A program made the position numbers and the translations under genes. A stretch of DNA of 64,000 nucleotides from Achromobacter xylosoxidans. Its GTDB lineage: Bacteria; Pseudomonadota; Gammaproteobacteria; Burkholderiales; Burkholderiaceae_B. The stretch covers positions 868,001 to 932,000 of the forward strand of contig NZ_LN831029.1 in assembly GCF_001457475.1 (NCBI RefSeq). The letters are read 5' to 3'. Below the pieces are notes generated by a model, which had not been told where the DNA came from, did no database searches, and saw only the letters and a program-made list of their open reading frames with translations. Below are positions 11,329-19,104 of this stretch, one piece after another (position 1 is the stretch's first letter; each line of letters starts with the position of its first letter).

Positions 11329-11865
11329 TCAGTGGGGCGCCGGCGTGGGCACCAGATGGTTGACGCCGGTGCAGAGGTCGGCCTGGTCGACTCCGTAGAT
11401 GTGCAGCGACACGGCGACGCCCGGGCCGGCGTTGCCGAGGCGGTGGATCTGATGCAGGCCCTGGGTGGCGGTGACGATGTCGCCCGGGCGGCGGCTGACC
11501 TGGCCGCAGGGCCGGGCCGCGCCCGCCGCCGGATCCCAGCGGTAATGGGTTTCGACCAGCTCGCCTTGCAGCACCTGGTAGGTGCACCAGGTCTTGTGGC
11601 CGTGCACCGGGCTGAATTGCCCCGGGCGCCAGATCAGGTAGGCGACGGTGAAGGCGCCGTGCGGATCGGCATAGGCGATGTGGCGGGTGTAGTGCTCGGG
11701 CCGGCCGTCGCGCAGGTCTGGTGGCAGCGCGCGCAGCATGTCGCCCGCATTGGCGACGCTGGCGGCAAGCTCGCGCAGGAAGGCGCGCGCCGCGTTCATC
11801 TGGGCGGCCTGCACCGATTCACACAGCGTACGCAGGTCGGCGGTGGCGAGTGGAAGGTTGGGCAT
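11329..11865 (-). CDS. Cysteine dioxygenase-type thiol dioxygenase
   Basis: A cupin of 178 residues that should use Fe(II) and O2 to oxidise a thiol to a sulfinate. Seen: the metal ligands His88 and His90 in SPVHGHKTWC and His138 in GLHQIH, and the Ser-His-Tyr triad Ser153/His155/Tyr157 in SLHIYG, all at the spacing known for cysteine dioxygenase. Arg61 (YTRH) stands where CDO has the carboxylate-binding Arg and where 3-mercaptopropionate dioxygenases have Gln, which favours a cysteine-like substrate. Cys94 is one residue off the position of the CDO crosslink Cys. The start at 11865 (MPNLP) was chosen over 11886 as closer to the family. It converges on the ThDP enzyme gene. Confidence 0.88.
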   Translation of the reverse strand: MPNLPLATADLRTLCESVQAAQMNAARAFLRELAASVANAGDMLRALPPDLRDGRPEHYTRHIAYADPHGAFTVAYLIWRPGQFSPVHGHKTWCTYQVLQGELVETHYRWDPAAGAARPCGQVSRRPGDIVTATQGLHQIHRLGNAGPGVAVSLHIYGVDQADLCTGVNHLVPTPAPH

Positions 11866-12030
11866 GGTGGCACGCCTGAAGGACAAGCCTTCATCTTAGG
11901 GATTCGGGTTGGAATGCCTTTGCCAAATTGGCCCGTGTCGAACCGATGTTTAGAAAAAAATTCCACCCCCGCGCGCCGCCCCGGCTCCTATACTGGTTCG
12001 CTTCTTGGTACCACTCTGGAGGGGGTTGGC

Positions 12031-12810
12031 ATGGATCTCGGGATCAGCGGCAAGACGGCACTGGTATTCGGCGGCAGCCGCGGCATGGGCCGCGCCTGCG
12101 CCCTGCAATTGGCGCGCGAGGGCGTGGCGGTGACGATCGCCGCCCGCAATCCGCAGACGCTGGAGCAGGCGGCGGCCGAGATCTCGCGCGTGGCGGGCAT
12201 CGGCGTGGGCTGGGTCTCGGCCGACCTGACCCGTCCCGAAGGGCGCGATGCCGCGTTGGCCGCCTGCCCGCGTCCGGACATCCTGGTGAACAACGCCGAC
12301 GGTCCCATGCCGGGCGATTTCCGCGATTGGTCGCACGACGACTGGATCGCGGCGCTGGACGCGATGATGCTGGGCCCGATCGACATGATCCGCCGCGTGG
12401 TCGACGGCATGATCGAGCGGCGCTTCGGCCGCATCGTCAACATCGTGTCGCGCAGCGTCAAGGCGCCGCATGCCGAACTGGGGCTCTCCAATGGCGCGCG
12501 GGCGGGGCTGATCGGCTTTGTCAGCGGCCTGGCGCGGCAGACCGTCAGGCACAACGTCACCATCAACAACCTGTTGCCGGGCGCCTTCGCCACTGATGCG
12601 CAGGCTCGCCACATCCGCGGCATGCTGGAAGAGGGCGGCAAGACCTTCGAGCAGCTGTGGGACGAGCGCGGCCGCGCCAGCCCGGCCGGCCGCTATGGCC
12701 AGCCCGAGGAGCTGGGCGCGCTGTGCGCCTACGTCTGTTCGGCGCAGGCCGGCTACATGACAGCGCAGAACATCCTGCTCGATGGCGGCGGCTACCCGGG
12801 CACGTACTGA
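12031..12810 (+). CDS. SDR-family protein lacking the Tyr-Lys catalytic pair
   Basis: A 259-residue Rossmann-fold protein of the short-chain dehydrogenase/reductase superfamily. The cofactor motif GGSRGMG (about 12-18) and NNADGP are present, and the active-site Ser is at NIVSRS. Counting 13 residues on, the expected YxxxK reads SNGAR: Tyr is replaced by Ser and Lys by Arg, so classical hydride transfer is doubtful. The C-terminus MTAQNILLDGGGYPGTY is typical of tetrameric SDRs. GGAGGGG precedes the ATG by about 5 bases. A longer frame open from 11227 is a GC-rich artefact. It is flanked by the thiol dioxygenase and an Lrp-type regulator; a pathway link is only suggested by position. Confidence 0.88.
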   Translation: MDLGISGKTALVFGGSRGMGRACALQLAREGVAVTIAARNPQTLEQAAAEISRVAGIGVGWVSADLTRPEGRDAALAACPRPDILVNNADGPMPGDFRDWSHDDWIAALDAMMLGPIDMIRRVVDGMIERRFGRIVNIVSRSVKAPHAELGLSNGARAGLIGFVSGLARQTVRHNVTINNLLPGAFATDAQARHIRGMLEEGGKTFEQLWDERGRASPAGRYGQPEELGALCAYVCSAQAGYMTAQNILLDGGGYPGTY

Positions 12811-12900
12811 CGCCGCGCCAAGGGCCGCCTAGGGTGTTCCTCGGGTGGACGGCGCGCAGGCGCCAAGGCAAGATGCGCCGATACCGCTTGAGGAGCCTCC

Positions 12901-13359
12901 ATGGACCAGACCGACATCAAGATCCTGGCGTTGTTGCAGAAGGATGCCACCTGTTCGGTCGCCGAAATCGCCGAGCAGGTCAACCTGTCCGTCACGCCGT
13001 GCTGGCGCCGCATCCAGAAACTCAAGGACGACGGGGTCATTGCGCGCAATGCGATCCTGCTGGATCCCCGCGCGCTGGGCCTGAACCTGACCGTGTTCGT
13101 GTCCATCAAGACCAGCCAGCACAACGAGAAGTGGACCCAGAGCCTGATCAACGCGGTCATGGCGCTGCCCAACGTGGTCGAATTCCATCGCATGGCCGGG
13201 GATATCGATTACCTGCTCAAGGTGGTGGTCGAGGACATGGCGGCCTATGACCGCTTCTACCGCCGCCTGATCGCCGCCGTGGACCTGCTGGACGTGAGCG
13301 CCAGCTTTTCCATGGAAGTGATCAAGAGCACCACCGAGCTGCCGCTGGACGCGCTCTGA
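12901..13359 (+). CDS. Lrp/AsnC-family transcriptional regulator
   Basis: A 152-residue regulator with an N-terminal helix-turn-helix (about 1-60; DIKILALLQKDATCSVAEIAEQV and SVTPCWRRIQKL) and a C-terminal RAM ligand domain (about 65-145; GDIDYLLKVVVEDMAAYDRF). Lrp-type proteins form octamers and usually sense amino acids, often controlling their own or adjacent genes. GAGGAG lies about 5 bases before the ATG. It follows the SDR gene by 90 bases in the same direction and precedes the ChaC-like gene by 230. With an amino-acid-type thiol dioxygenase and a glutathione cyclotransferase around it, a sulfur amino acid effector is an attractive but unproven idea. Confidence 0.93.
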   Translation: MDQTDIKILALLQKDATCSVAEIAEQVNLSVTPCWRRIQKLKDDGVIARNAILLDPRALGLNLTVFVSIKTSQHNEKWTQSLINAVMALPNVVEFHRMAGDIDYLLKVVVEDMAAYDRFYRRLIAAVDLLDVSASFSMEVIKSTTELPLDAL

Positions 13360-13589
13360 CCGGCTGCCGGCCCGCGGGCGGCGTGTCCCCGCGCCGCGGC
13401 GCCGCGCGGGCCCGTGGCGGCGGCCTGGCGCCCGGACGCAATTTTTTTCTCCGGCGCGCGGCCGCCGCGAATACAAATTTCTTTCCGCGTGTTGCAGGCG
13501 CCCCATCTCGCAATTCTTTTGCGCGGCAGGCGGCGTAGCATATCCATCGTTCCCGCCATGGGAATGAACCCGGGATATCAGAGGACCCT

Positions 13590-14201
13590 ATGTCGTTGGC
13601 AGTACCCGCCGGCTGCGCCGGACTGGCGAAGACGCTACCCGCGTCGGTGGAAGATCTTTTGGTTGGATGGAATGGCACCGACGACCTGTGGGTGTTCGCC
13701 TATGGTTCCCTGATCTGGCATCCCGGCTTCGCGTGGCGCGAACGCCGCCTGGCCACCGTGCGTGGCTACCATCGTTCGCTCTGCCTGTGGTCGCACGACC
13801 ATCGCGGCTCGCCCGACAATCCCGGCCTGGTGTTCGGGCTGGACCGCGGCGGCTGCTGCCGCGGCGTGGCCTTCCAGATCGCGGCCTGCGATGTCCCCAC
13901 GGTGTTCGCGGCGCTGTGGCGCCGCGAGATGGTGACCGGCGCCTACACGCCTCGCTGGCTGACCTGCCATACCGACCAGGCGCCAGTGCGCGGGCTGGTG
14001 TTCCTGCTCAATCGCGCCTGCCAGGAATACGCCGCCGACCTCACCGATGACCGCCTGCTGGCGTCGGTGCGCAATGCGGTGGGACATTCGGGTCCGTGCC
14101 TGGACTACGTGGTGGAGACCGAGAAGGCGCTGCGCGCACACGGCATCGACGATTGGCGCCTGGGCGAGCTGGTGCGCCGCCTGGGCATGCAGCCCTGCTG
14201 A
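13590..14201 (+). CDS. ChaC-type gamma-glutamylcyclotransferase
   Basis: A 203-residue protein with the substrate-binding motif FAYGSLIW at 36-43 and a candidate catalytic Glu113 in WRREMVTGAY, as in ChaC enzymes that cleave glutathione to 5-oxoproline and Cys-Gly in the cytoplasm. The N-terminal 30 residues are variable, and the first ATG (13590) after a GAGGA-like site is used. It lies downstream of the Lrp regulator; the 230-base gap is very GC-rich and shows no clear promoter. It converges on pagP. Family call is firm; glutathione as substrate is inferred. Confidence 0.9.
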   Translation: MSLAVPAGCAGLAKTLPASVEDLLVGWNGTDDLWVFAYGSLIWHPGFAWRERRLATVRGYHRSLCLWSHDHRGSPDNPGLVFGLDRGGCCRGVAFQIAACDVPTVFAALWRREMVTGAYTPRWLTCHTDQAPVRGLVFLLNRACQEYAADLTDDRLLASVRNAVGHSGPCLDYVVETEKALRAHGIDDWRLGELVRRLGMQPC

Positions 14202-14210
14202 ACGCGCGGG

Positions 14211-14228
14211 CCGCCGCCGGCGCGGCGG
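14211..14228. terminator. Hairpin between convergent ChaC-like gene and pagP
   Basis: A 7-bp perfect stem (CCGCCGC / GCGGCGG) with loop CGGC fills most of the 37-base gap between the two stop codons and could act on both strands. There is no T-run on either side. Confidence 0.4.
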
Positions 14229-14238
14229 TGCCTGGCCG

Positions 14239-14793
14239 TCAGAAGGACCAGCGGCCGAACATGAACAGCACGTTGCCGGCGCCACGCGAGCCGGGGATGT
14301 AGGTGGCGTACAGCATGGTGTCCTTGTAGCCGGCCGAGACCAGTGGCAGCACGCCGGGGAACGGCACGTAGCTCATGATGTCGTGGCGTGCCGTCAGGAA
14401 CACGGTGTAGCCGGCGCCGAGCCGGAAATTCTCGCTGACCCGTCCGATCTTCAGGAAGCCGTAGCCGGCGATCGGTTCGACCTTGCTGTGCGAATCCAGG
14501 AACGCCATGGCGTACAGGCCCTGCCAGTCGCCGTCTTCGTCGTAGATGCTGCGTCCGTAGCCGCCGCCCCACGCCAGTTCGTTGAAGCTGTTGATCTTGT
14601 CGCGGCTGTACATGGCGCGGTTGTGCCAGGCGTAGCCGCTGAAATAGAGGTCATTGCCGCCTTCCGTCCAGATCTGGTCCAGGCGGTTGCAGGCGGATTG
14701 GGCCCACGAGGGCAGGTTTTCGCAGGCATGCGCGGCGGCGCTGAAGGTCGAGAGCAGCAGGCAAAAAAGCACTGCCCGGAGTCTGGCGGTCAT
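14239..14793 (-). CDS. pagP: Lipid A palmitoyltransferase PagP
   Basis: Outer-membrane eight-strand beta-barrel enzyme that moves palmitate from phospholipid to lipid A, protecting against antimicrobial peptides. 184 residues with a Sec signal peptide ending about AHA/CEN (residue 23). Seen: the catalytic His57 in GYAWHNR and Asp100-Ser101 in FLDSHSK, matching the His/Asp/Ser of E. coli PagP, and a C-terminal Phe (GRWSF) typical of barrels. In Bordetella pagP is known to be virulence-regulated; here a repeat array resembling a Pho box sits 49-77 bases before the start codon. It is followed (3') by the convergent ChaC-like gene. Confidence 0.95.
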   Translation of the reverse strand: MTARLRAVLFCLLLSTFSAAAHACENLPSWAQSACNRLDQIWTEGGNDLYFSGYAWHNRAMYSRDKINSFNELAWGGGYGRSIYDEDGDWQGLYAMAFLDSHSKVEPIAGYGFLKIGRVSENFRLGAGYTVFLTARHDIMSYVPFPGVLPLVSAGYKDTMLYATYIPGSRGAGNVLFMFGRWSF

Positions 14794-14821
14794 TGCGGAA
14801 ACACGAAAGATGATGACAACC

Positions 14822-14870
14822 CCGTTACTGTAACGGAGCGCCTGTCATCTTTACTGTCACGCAGCTGTCA
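14822..14870 (-). promoter_or_regulatory. Pho-box-like triple repeat and palindrome upstream of pagP
   Basis: On the + strand CTGTCA occurs at 14842, 14854 and 14865 (12- and 11-base periods). The last two give CTGTCACGCAGCTGTCAA, close to the PhoB consensus of two CTGTCA-type heptamers 11 bases apart. Nearer to pagP is a perfect 7+1+7 palindrome CCGTTAC-T-GTAACGG (14822-14836), whose minus strand offers a TTACAG -10 about 9 bases below the array, the spacing seen in PhoB-activated promoters. The repeats read opposite to the direction of pagP, which weakens the PhoB reading; another OmpR-type regulator is possible. Confidence 0.55.
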
Positions 14871-14926
14871 AATGCGGGCCTGGGACATGCCGTGAAACAA
14901 TCACGTGCAGGTCCGTTGTGGACGCG

Positions 14927-16399
14927 CTACAGCAGGAAAATGGTGGCCAGTCCCAGGAAGATGAAAAAGCCCAGCGAGTCCGTGGCGAAGGTCAACAGCA
15001 CCGACGAACCCATGGCGGGATCCTTGCCGAAGCGGGCCCGCACCATCGGCACCAGCACGCCGACCGAGGCGCCCACCAGCATGTTGCAGACCATGGCGGC
15101 CATCATCACCAGCGCGATCGAGATCGAGTGCGAGATCGCCCAGGCGAACAAGGCCGCCACCAGGCTGCCGCACAGGCCCACCATCAGGGTCACGAACAGT
15201 TCGCGCTTGACCAATTGCCACAGGTTGCGGCCGGTGATGCGGCCCATGGCCAGGGCGCGGATGATCAGCGTCATGGTCTGGTTGCCCGAATTGCCGCCGA
15301 TGCCGGCGACGATGGACATCAGGAACGCCAGGATCACGATCTGGCTGACCGTGCCCTCGAATTGCGAGGCCACGAACGAGGCCGTGGCGGCGGTACAGAG
15401 GTTGAACAGCAGCCAGGGCGCGCGGTTGCGCAGCGCCGTGCTGACCGGCGCGAAGATGTCCTCTTCCTGCAGGCCGGCGCGCGACAGCGCCTGTTCCTGG
15501 GAGTCTTCGCGCATCACGTCGACCACGTCGGCGATGGTGACGCGGCCGATCAGGCGGCCCTGGTCGTCCATCACGGGGGCCGAAACCAGGTCGTAGCGCT
15601 CGAATGCGCCGGCGGCGTCGGCGTCGGAGTCGAGCGGGTTGAGCGTCAGGAAGTCCGAGTTCATGACCGCGCGCACTTCGGTCTCGGGTTCGCTGACCAG
15701 CAGGCGCGACAGCGGCAGGATGCCTTGCAGCTTGTCCTGGCGGTCGACCACGAAGATCTGGTCGGTGTGGTCGGGCAGTTCGTGCAGGCGGCGCAGGTAG
15801 CGCAGCACCACTTCGAGCGTGACATCCTCGCGCACCCGGACCATTTCGAAGTCCATGATGGCGCCGACGCTGTCTTCCGGATAGCCCATGGCTTCCAGCA
15901 ACTGGGCCCGTTCTTCCTCGGTCAGGCCCTTCTGCACTTCGGCCACCACGTCCGGCGGCAGGTCGGGCGCCAGGTCGGCCAGCTCGTCGGCATCCATGTT
16001 GCCGGTGGCGGCCACCAGGTCCTGGCGGTCCATCGCTTCGATCAGCGATTCACGGACCCAGTCCTCGACCTCGAGCAGCACGTCGGCGTCGTGCTCGGGG
16101 CTCACCAGCTTCCAGATGGACTGGCGTTCGTCCTTGGGCAGCGACTCCAGGATGAACGCGATATCCGCGGGATGCAGGCCGTCCAGCAGGGTCTTGAGTT
16201 CCGCCTCGTGCTGGCGGTGCACCAGGTCCTCGACCAGGTTGGCCTTGGCGTCGCCTTCTTCCTGGCGATGCACCAGGTCGGCGACCAATTGCTGGCGGCG
16301 CAGGCGTTCCTGGACTTCGGCCAGGGCGTGCTGCGCGTCTTCCGGGTCGAGGCGGCGGGGCGTCGCGGGCGGTTTCTGCGCGGCGGCGGACTGCGTCAT
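14927..16399 (-). CDS. mgtE: Magnesium transporter MgtE
   Basis: Mg2+ channel of 490 residues. Seen in order: a helical MgtE N-domain (about 40-170, with [21 protein letters not shown]), two CBS domains (about 175-295) that sense cytoplasmic Mg2+, and a C-terminal pore domain of five membrane helices (about 315-490) with the conserved GGNSGNQ loop that lines the pore. It starts 11 bases behind the stop of the thioesterase gene, so the two are likely one transcript. No Mg2+-sensing leader (M-box) fits in the 10-base gap, so regulation is probably at the channel itself. Confidence 0.96.
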   Translation of the reverse strand: MTQSAAAQKPPATPRRLDPEDAQHALAEVQERLRRQQLVADLVHRQEEGDAKANLVEDLVHRQHEAELKTLLDGLHPADIAFILESLPKDERQSIWKLVSPEHDADVLLEVEDWVRESLIEAMDRQDLVAATGNMDADELADLAPDLPPDVVAEVQKGLTEEERAQLLEAMGYPEDSVGAIMDFEMVRVREDVTLEVVLRYLRRLHELPDHTDQIFVVDRQDKLQGILPLSRLLVSEPETEVRAVMNSDFLTLNPLDSDADAAGAFERYDLVSAPVMDDQGRLIGRVTIADVVDVMREDSQEQALSRAGLQEEDIFAPVSTALRNRAPWLLFNLCTAATASFVASQFEGTVSQIVILAFLMSIVAGIGGNSGNQTMTLIIRALAMGRITGRNLWQLVKRELFVTLMVGLCGSLVAALFAWAISHSISIALVMMAAMVCNMLVGASVGVLVPMVRARFGKDPAMGSSVLLTFATDSLGFFIFLGLATIFLL

Positions 16400-16409
16400 G
16401 CGTTACGAC

Positions 16410-16820
16410 TCAAAGAATGGGAAGAGGGCGGCTGCGCCGCGCTTCGTCGGTGGCGACGTAGGTCAGCGTGGCCTCGGTGACCTTGACGACTTCGGCGTCC
16501 AGGCGCTGGCGTTCCGCGTAGACCTCGACCGACACGGTGATGGAGGTCTTGCCGGTCTTGACGATGGACGCGTAGAAACTGAGCAGGTCGCCCACGAACA
16601 CGGGTTGCTTGAACTGGAAGGCGTTGACGGCGACGGTGGCCACGCGGCCCGCCGCGCGGCGGGCGGCGGGGATGGACCCGGCGATGTCGACCTGGGACAT
16701 GATCCAGCCGCCGAAAACGTCCCCGTGGATGTTGGCATCCGCCGGCATCGGCATGACGCGCAATACGGCGTCGCGATTGGCGGGCAAGGTCGTGAAGGGA
16801 GTTTTGGTGCTGGAGGTCAT
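16410..16820 (-). CDS. Hotdog-fold acyl-CoA thioesterase (YciA-like)
   Basis: A 136-residue hotdog protein. The stretch NIHGDVFGGWIMSQVDIAG (about residues 30-48) is the typical helix start of YciA-type acyl-CoA thioesterases, with the catalytic Asp in SQVD. Such enzymes hydrolyse acyl-CoA in the cytoplasm as hexamers. The start at 16820 (MTSSTK) is preferred to 16844, which would add eight atypical residues. It is the first gene of a probable two-gene unit with mgtE. Confidence 0.9.
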   Translation of the reverse strand: MTSSTKTPFTTLPANRDAVLRVMPMPADANIHGDVFGGWIMSQVDIAGSIPAARRAAGRVATVAVNAFQFKQPVFVGDLLSFYASIVKTGKTSITVSVEVYAERQRLDAEVVKVTEATLTYVATDEARRSRPLPIL

Positions 16821-16861
16821 GCGGCCGGCTCCAATGCAAGGCAACCAGCCGATTATGCAGG

Positions 16862-16894
16862 AAAAACGGGGCGCCGGCGCGGGCCGGCGCCCCG
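16862..16894 (-). terminator. Strong terminator of the yeiH gene
   Basis: An 11-bp perfect stem (CGGGGCGCCGG / CCGGCGCCCCG, 16867-16877 and 16884-16894) is followed on the minus strand by TTTTT (16866-16862). It closes the yeiH transcript before the thioesterase gene. Confidence 0.85.
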
Positions 16895-16923
16895 CCGAGG
16901 CGCTTTATCGAAGCCGGCGCGGA

Positions 16924-18015
16924 TCAGGACGCAAGCTTGACGATGCCGTAGCCGCCGACCAGCAGCCAGGCGTACAGGATCAGGCCCAGCGCCATCACGC
17001 GCGGACCGGCCTTGCGGATGTTGGCGAAGCGGGTCTCGATGCCCAGCGCCGTCATGGCCATGGTCAGGGCGAAGACGTCCAGGCGGCGGATGGCGGCGAC
17101 GACGTCGGCCGGGATGATGTTGAGCGAGTTGACGATGGCCAGGACCAGGAAGCCGACCGCGAACCAGGGGATCGGCAGCTTGGCGCCCTTGGCGTTGCCG
17201 CCGGCGTGGCTGGCGGCGCTGCGCAGGTACAGGCCGAGGATCAGCAGCACCGGCACCAGCAGGGCGACGCGGGTCATCTTGACGATGGTGGCCACTTCCG
17301 TGGTGGCGGGGTCGATGTTGCTGGCCGCGCCGACCACCTGCGCCACTTCGTGGATGGTGCCGCCGATGTAGATGCCCAGCGCCTGGGTGTCGAAAGGCAG
17401 CCAGCCGGCGTGGTAAAGCACCGGATACAGGAACATCGACAGCGTGCCGAACAGCACCACGGTGGCCACCGCGACGGCGCTCTTGTGCGGCTGCGCGCGC
17501 AGGGTCGGCTCGAAGGCCAGCACGGCGGCCGCGCCGCAGATGGCGCTGCCGGCGGCGGTCAGCATGGCGGTGTCGCGGTCCAGCCCCAGCATGCGCTGGC
17601 CGACCCAGGTGCCCAGCAGCAGCGTGCCCACCACCACCGCCACCGACACCGCCAGGCCGGGCAGGCCGACGGCGGCGATCTGCTGGATGCTGATGTTCAG
17701 GCCGTAGAAGGCCACCGCGATGCGCAGCAGGCGGCGCGCGGTGAAGTTGACGCCCACGCCCCAGTCGACCGGCATGGTGCCGCGCAGGAAGTTGCCGTAC
17801 AGCATGCCGCAGACGATGCCGACCACCAGCGGCGAAAAGCCCAGCTGGCGGATGGCGGGGAAGTCCGCCAGCTGCATGACCGCGGCCGACATGAGGCCGA
17901 CGAACAGGACGCCGTTGAGCTTGTCGCGCCAGGGCGTGGCGGTGGCGGCCGACGCGCCGGGAGTTGCGGCAGGCGCGGCGGCGGGTGGCGGGGCGGTCGT
18001 GGTGGCGGTGCTCAT
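16924..18015 (-). CDS. yeiH: YeiH/PSE-family membrane protein (putative sulfate exporter family)
   Basis: Integral inner-membrane protein of 363 residues with about ten hydrophobic segments after an Ala/Pro/Thr-rich N-terminal tail of about 30 residues. Family hallmarks are GSAICGAAAVLAFEPTLRA near 155-175 and GGTIHEVAQVVGAA near 220. The family was named for putative sulfate export, but the real substrate is unsettled. It is divergent from a LysR regulator, as yeiH is in E. coli, across an AT-rich region with three palindromes, so control by that regulator is very likely. It ends at a strong hairpin. Confidence 0.92.
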   Translation of the reverse strand: MSTATTTAPPPAAAPAATPGASAATATPWRDKLNGVLFVGLMSAAVMQLADFPAIRQLGFSPLVVGIVCGMLYGNFLRGTMPVDWGVGVNFTARRLLRIAVAFYGLNISIQQIAAVGLPGLAVSVAVVVGTLLLGTWVGQRMLGLDRDTAMLTAAGSAICGAAAVLAFEPTLRAQPHKSAVAVATVVLFGTLSMFLYPVLYHAGWLPFDTQALGIYIGGTIHEVAQVVGAASNIDPATTEVATIVKMTRVALLVPVLLILGLYLRSAASHAGGNAKGAKLPIPWFAVGFLVLAIVNSLNIIPADVVAAIRRLDVFALTMAMTALGIETRFANIRKAGPRVMALGLILYAWLLVGGYGIVKLAS

Positions 18016-18047
18016 GGCGGGCCTTTCTGCATATCTAAATAACTAGG

Positions 18048-18122
18048 CGAAATATTAATTTCGACGCTGTTATTTGGAAAATTTTCATTTTTGATATGAA
18101 ATATCAGGAATTTTGATATCAA
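18048..18122. promoter_or_regulatory. LysR operator region between yeiH and its regulator
   Basis: Three palindromes lie in this AT-rich spacer: CGAAAT-ATTA-ATTTCG (18048-18063), TGATAT-GAA-ATATCA (18092-18106), a perfect 15-mer of the T-N11-A LysR form, and TTGATATCAA (18113-18122). The last two share the TGATAT half-site. Their position between divergent starts (18015 and 18155) fits joint activation of yeiH and autoregulation. Confidence 0.65.
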
Positions 18123-18154
18123 TGCCGCCATGGCCGCCGGCTCGCCAGGAACTC

Positions 18155-19051
18155 ATGACTCCCGATCAATTGCTCACCTTCGCCACCGTGGCCGACGCCG
18201 GCAATATCAGCCGCGCCGCCCAGCAGCTGCATCTGTCGCAGCCGGCGGTTTCGGGCCAGTTGCGGGCCTTGCAGGAATGGTTCGGCGAACCGCTGTATCG
18301 CCGCAGCGGCCACGGCATCGCCTTGACCGAGGCAGGCGAGCGCCTGGCCGAGCAGGCGCGCCAGCTGCGCCAGGTGTACCGCCAGGCGCAGGCCGTGCGC
18401 GAATCGTGGCGCGGCCTGGAAACCGGCGTGCTGCGGTTGGGGGCCAGTACCACGCCGGCCAGCTACCTGCTGCCAGGCCTGGTGGCCGATTTCCGCCATG
18501 CCTTTCCGGCCGTCAGCCTGCACCTGTCCGATGGCAATACCCGGGAAATCGTCGAACGCCTGCCGGCGCTGGACCTGGCCTTCATCGAAGGCGACGTGCC
18601 CGCGGGCCTCCCGGCCGACACCGCCGTGCATGCCTGGCGGCAGGACGAGGTGGTGGCCATCGTGCGCGCCGACCATGCCCTGGCGGGCAAGGGCGCGGTC
18701 ACGCTGCGGGATCTGGCGGCTTCGCCGCTGGTGATGCGCGAACCCGGTTCGGGCGTGCGGCGGCTGGTCGAGCGCGCTTTCACCGATGCCGGCCTGGCGC
18801 CCTCGGTCGGCTTGGAGCTGGCCGGGGTGGAAGGCGTGAAGCAGGCCGTGCGCGCCGGCCTCGGCGTGGGGTTCGTGTCGGCCATGTCGATGCGGCACGA
18901 GGATGGCGCGCTGGCGGCGCTGCGGCTGTTGCCGCGGCCATTGACGCGCACCTTGAGCATCCTGGTGCCGCATGCCGACGCGGCCGCGCGCGCCGCCCAG
19001 CGCTTCCTGGCGATGTGCCAGGCAGTGCGGGCGGGGCAGGGAGTCATCTAG
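18155..19051 (+). CDS. LysR-family regulator of yeiH
   Basis: A 298-residue LysR-type regulator: N-terminal winged helix (about 1-60; LLTFATVADAGNISRAAQQLHLSQPAVSGQLRALQ), a linker helix, and a two-lobed effector domain (about 90-290; GASTTPASYLLPGLVADFRHAFP). The family resemblance is to CysB-like/YeiE regulators that sit next to yeiH. The start at 18155 (MTPDQL) is standard; an in-frame ATG at 18113 falls inside the operator palindrome. The effector is unknown. It converges on the M20 gene. Confidence 0.93.
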   Translation: MTPDQLLTFATVADAGNISRAAQQLHLSQPAVSGQLRALQEWFGEPLYRRSGHGIALTEAGERLAEQARQLRQVYRQAQAVRESWRGLETGVLRLGASTTPASYLLPGLVADFRHAFPAVSLHLSDGNTREIVERLPALDLAFIEGDVPAGLPADTAVHAWRQDEVVAIVRADHALAGKGAVTLRDLAASPLVMREPGSGVRRLVERAFTDAGLAPSVGLELAGVEGVKQAVRAGLGVGFVSAMSMRHEDGALAALRLLPRPLTRTLSILVPHADAAARAAQRFLAMCQAVRAGQGVI

Positions 19052-19104
19052 CGTGGGGAAGCCGTTGCCTTCTTCGTGAGGCAGGCGCCTTTCCCGGCGC
19101 CGCG

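Noticed and set aside
11227..12030. Long N-terminal extension of the SDR gene
   Set aside because: The family begins at MDLGIS (12031), which has a good ribosome site; the extension lies antisense to the thiol dioxygenase gene.
13360..13589. Possible small gene or regulatory RNA in the Lrp-ChaC gap
   Set aside because: Very GC-rich with only runs of CGCC/GGCG; no start with ribosome site and no clear hairpin-terminator unit.
14918..16480. 520-codon open frame opposite mgtE
   Set aside because: Antisense shadow of mgtE, which has all family motifs on the minus strand.
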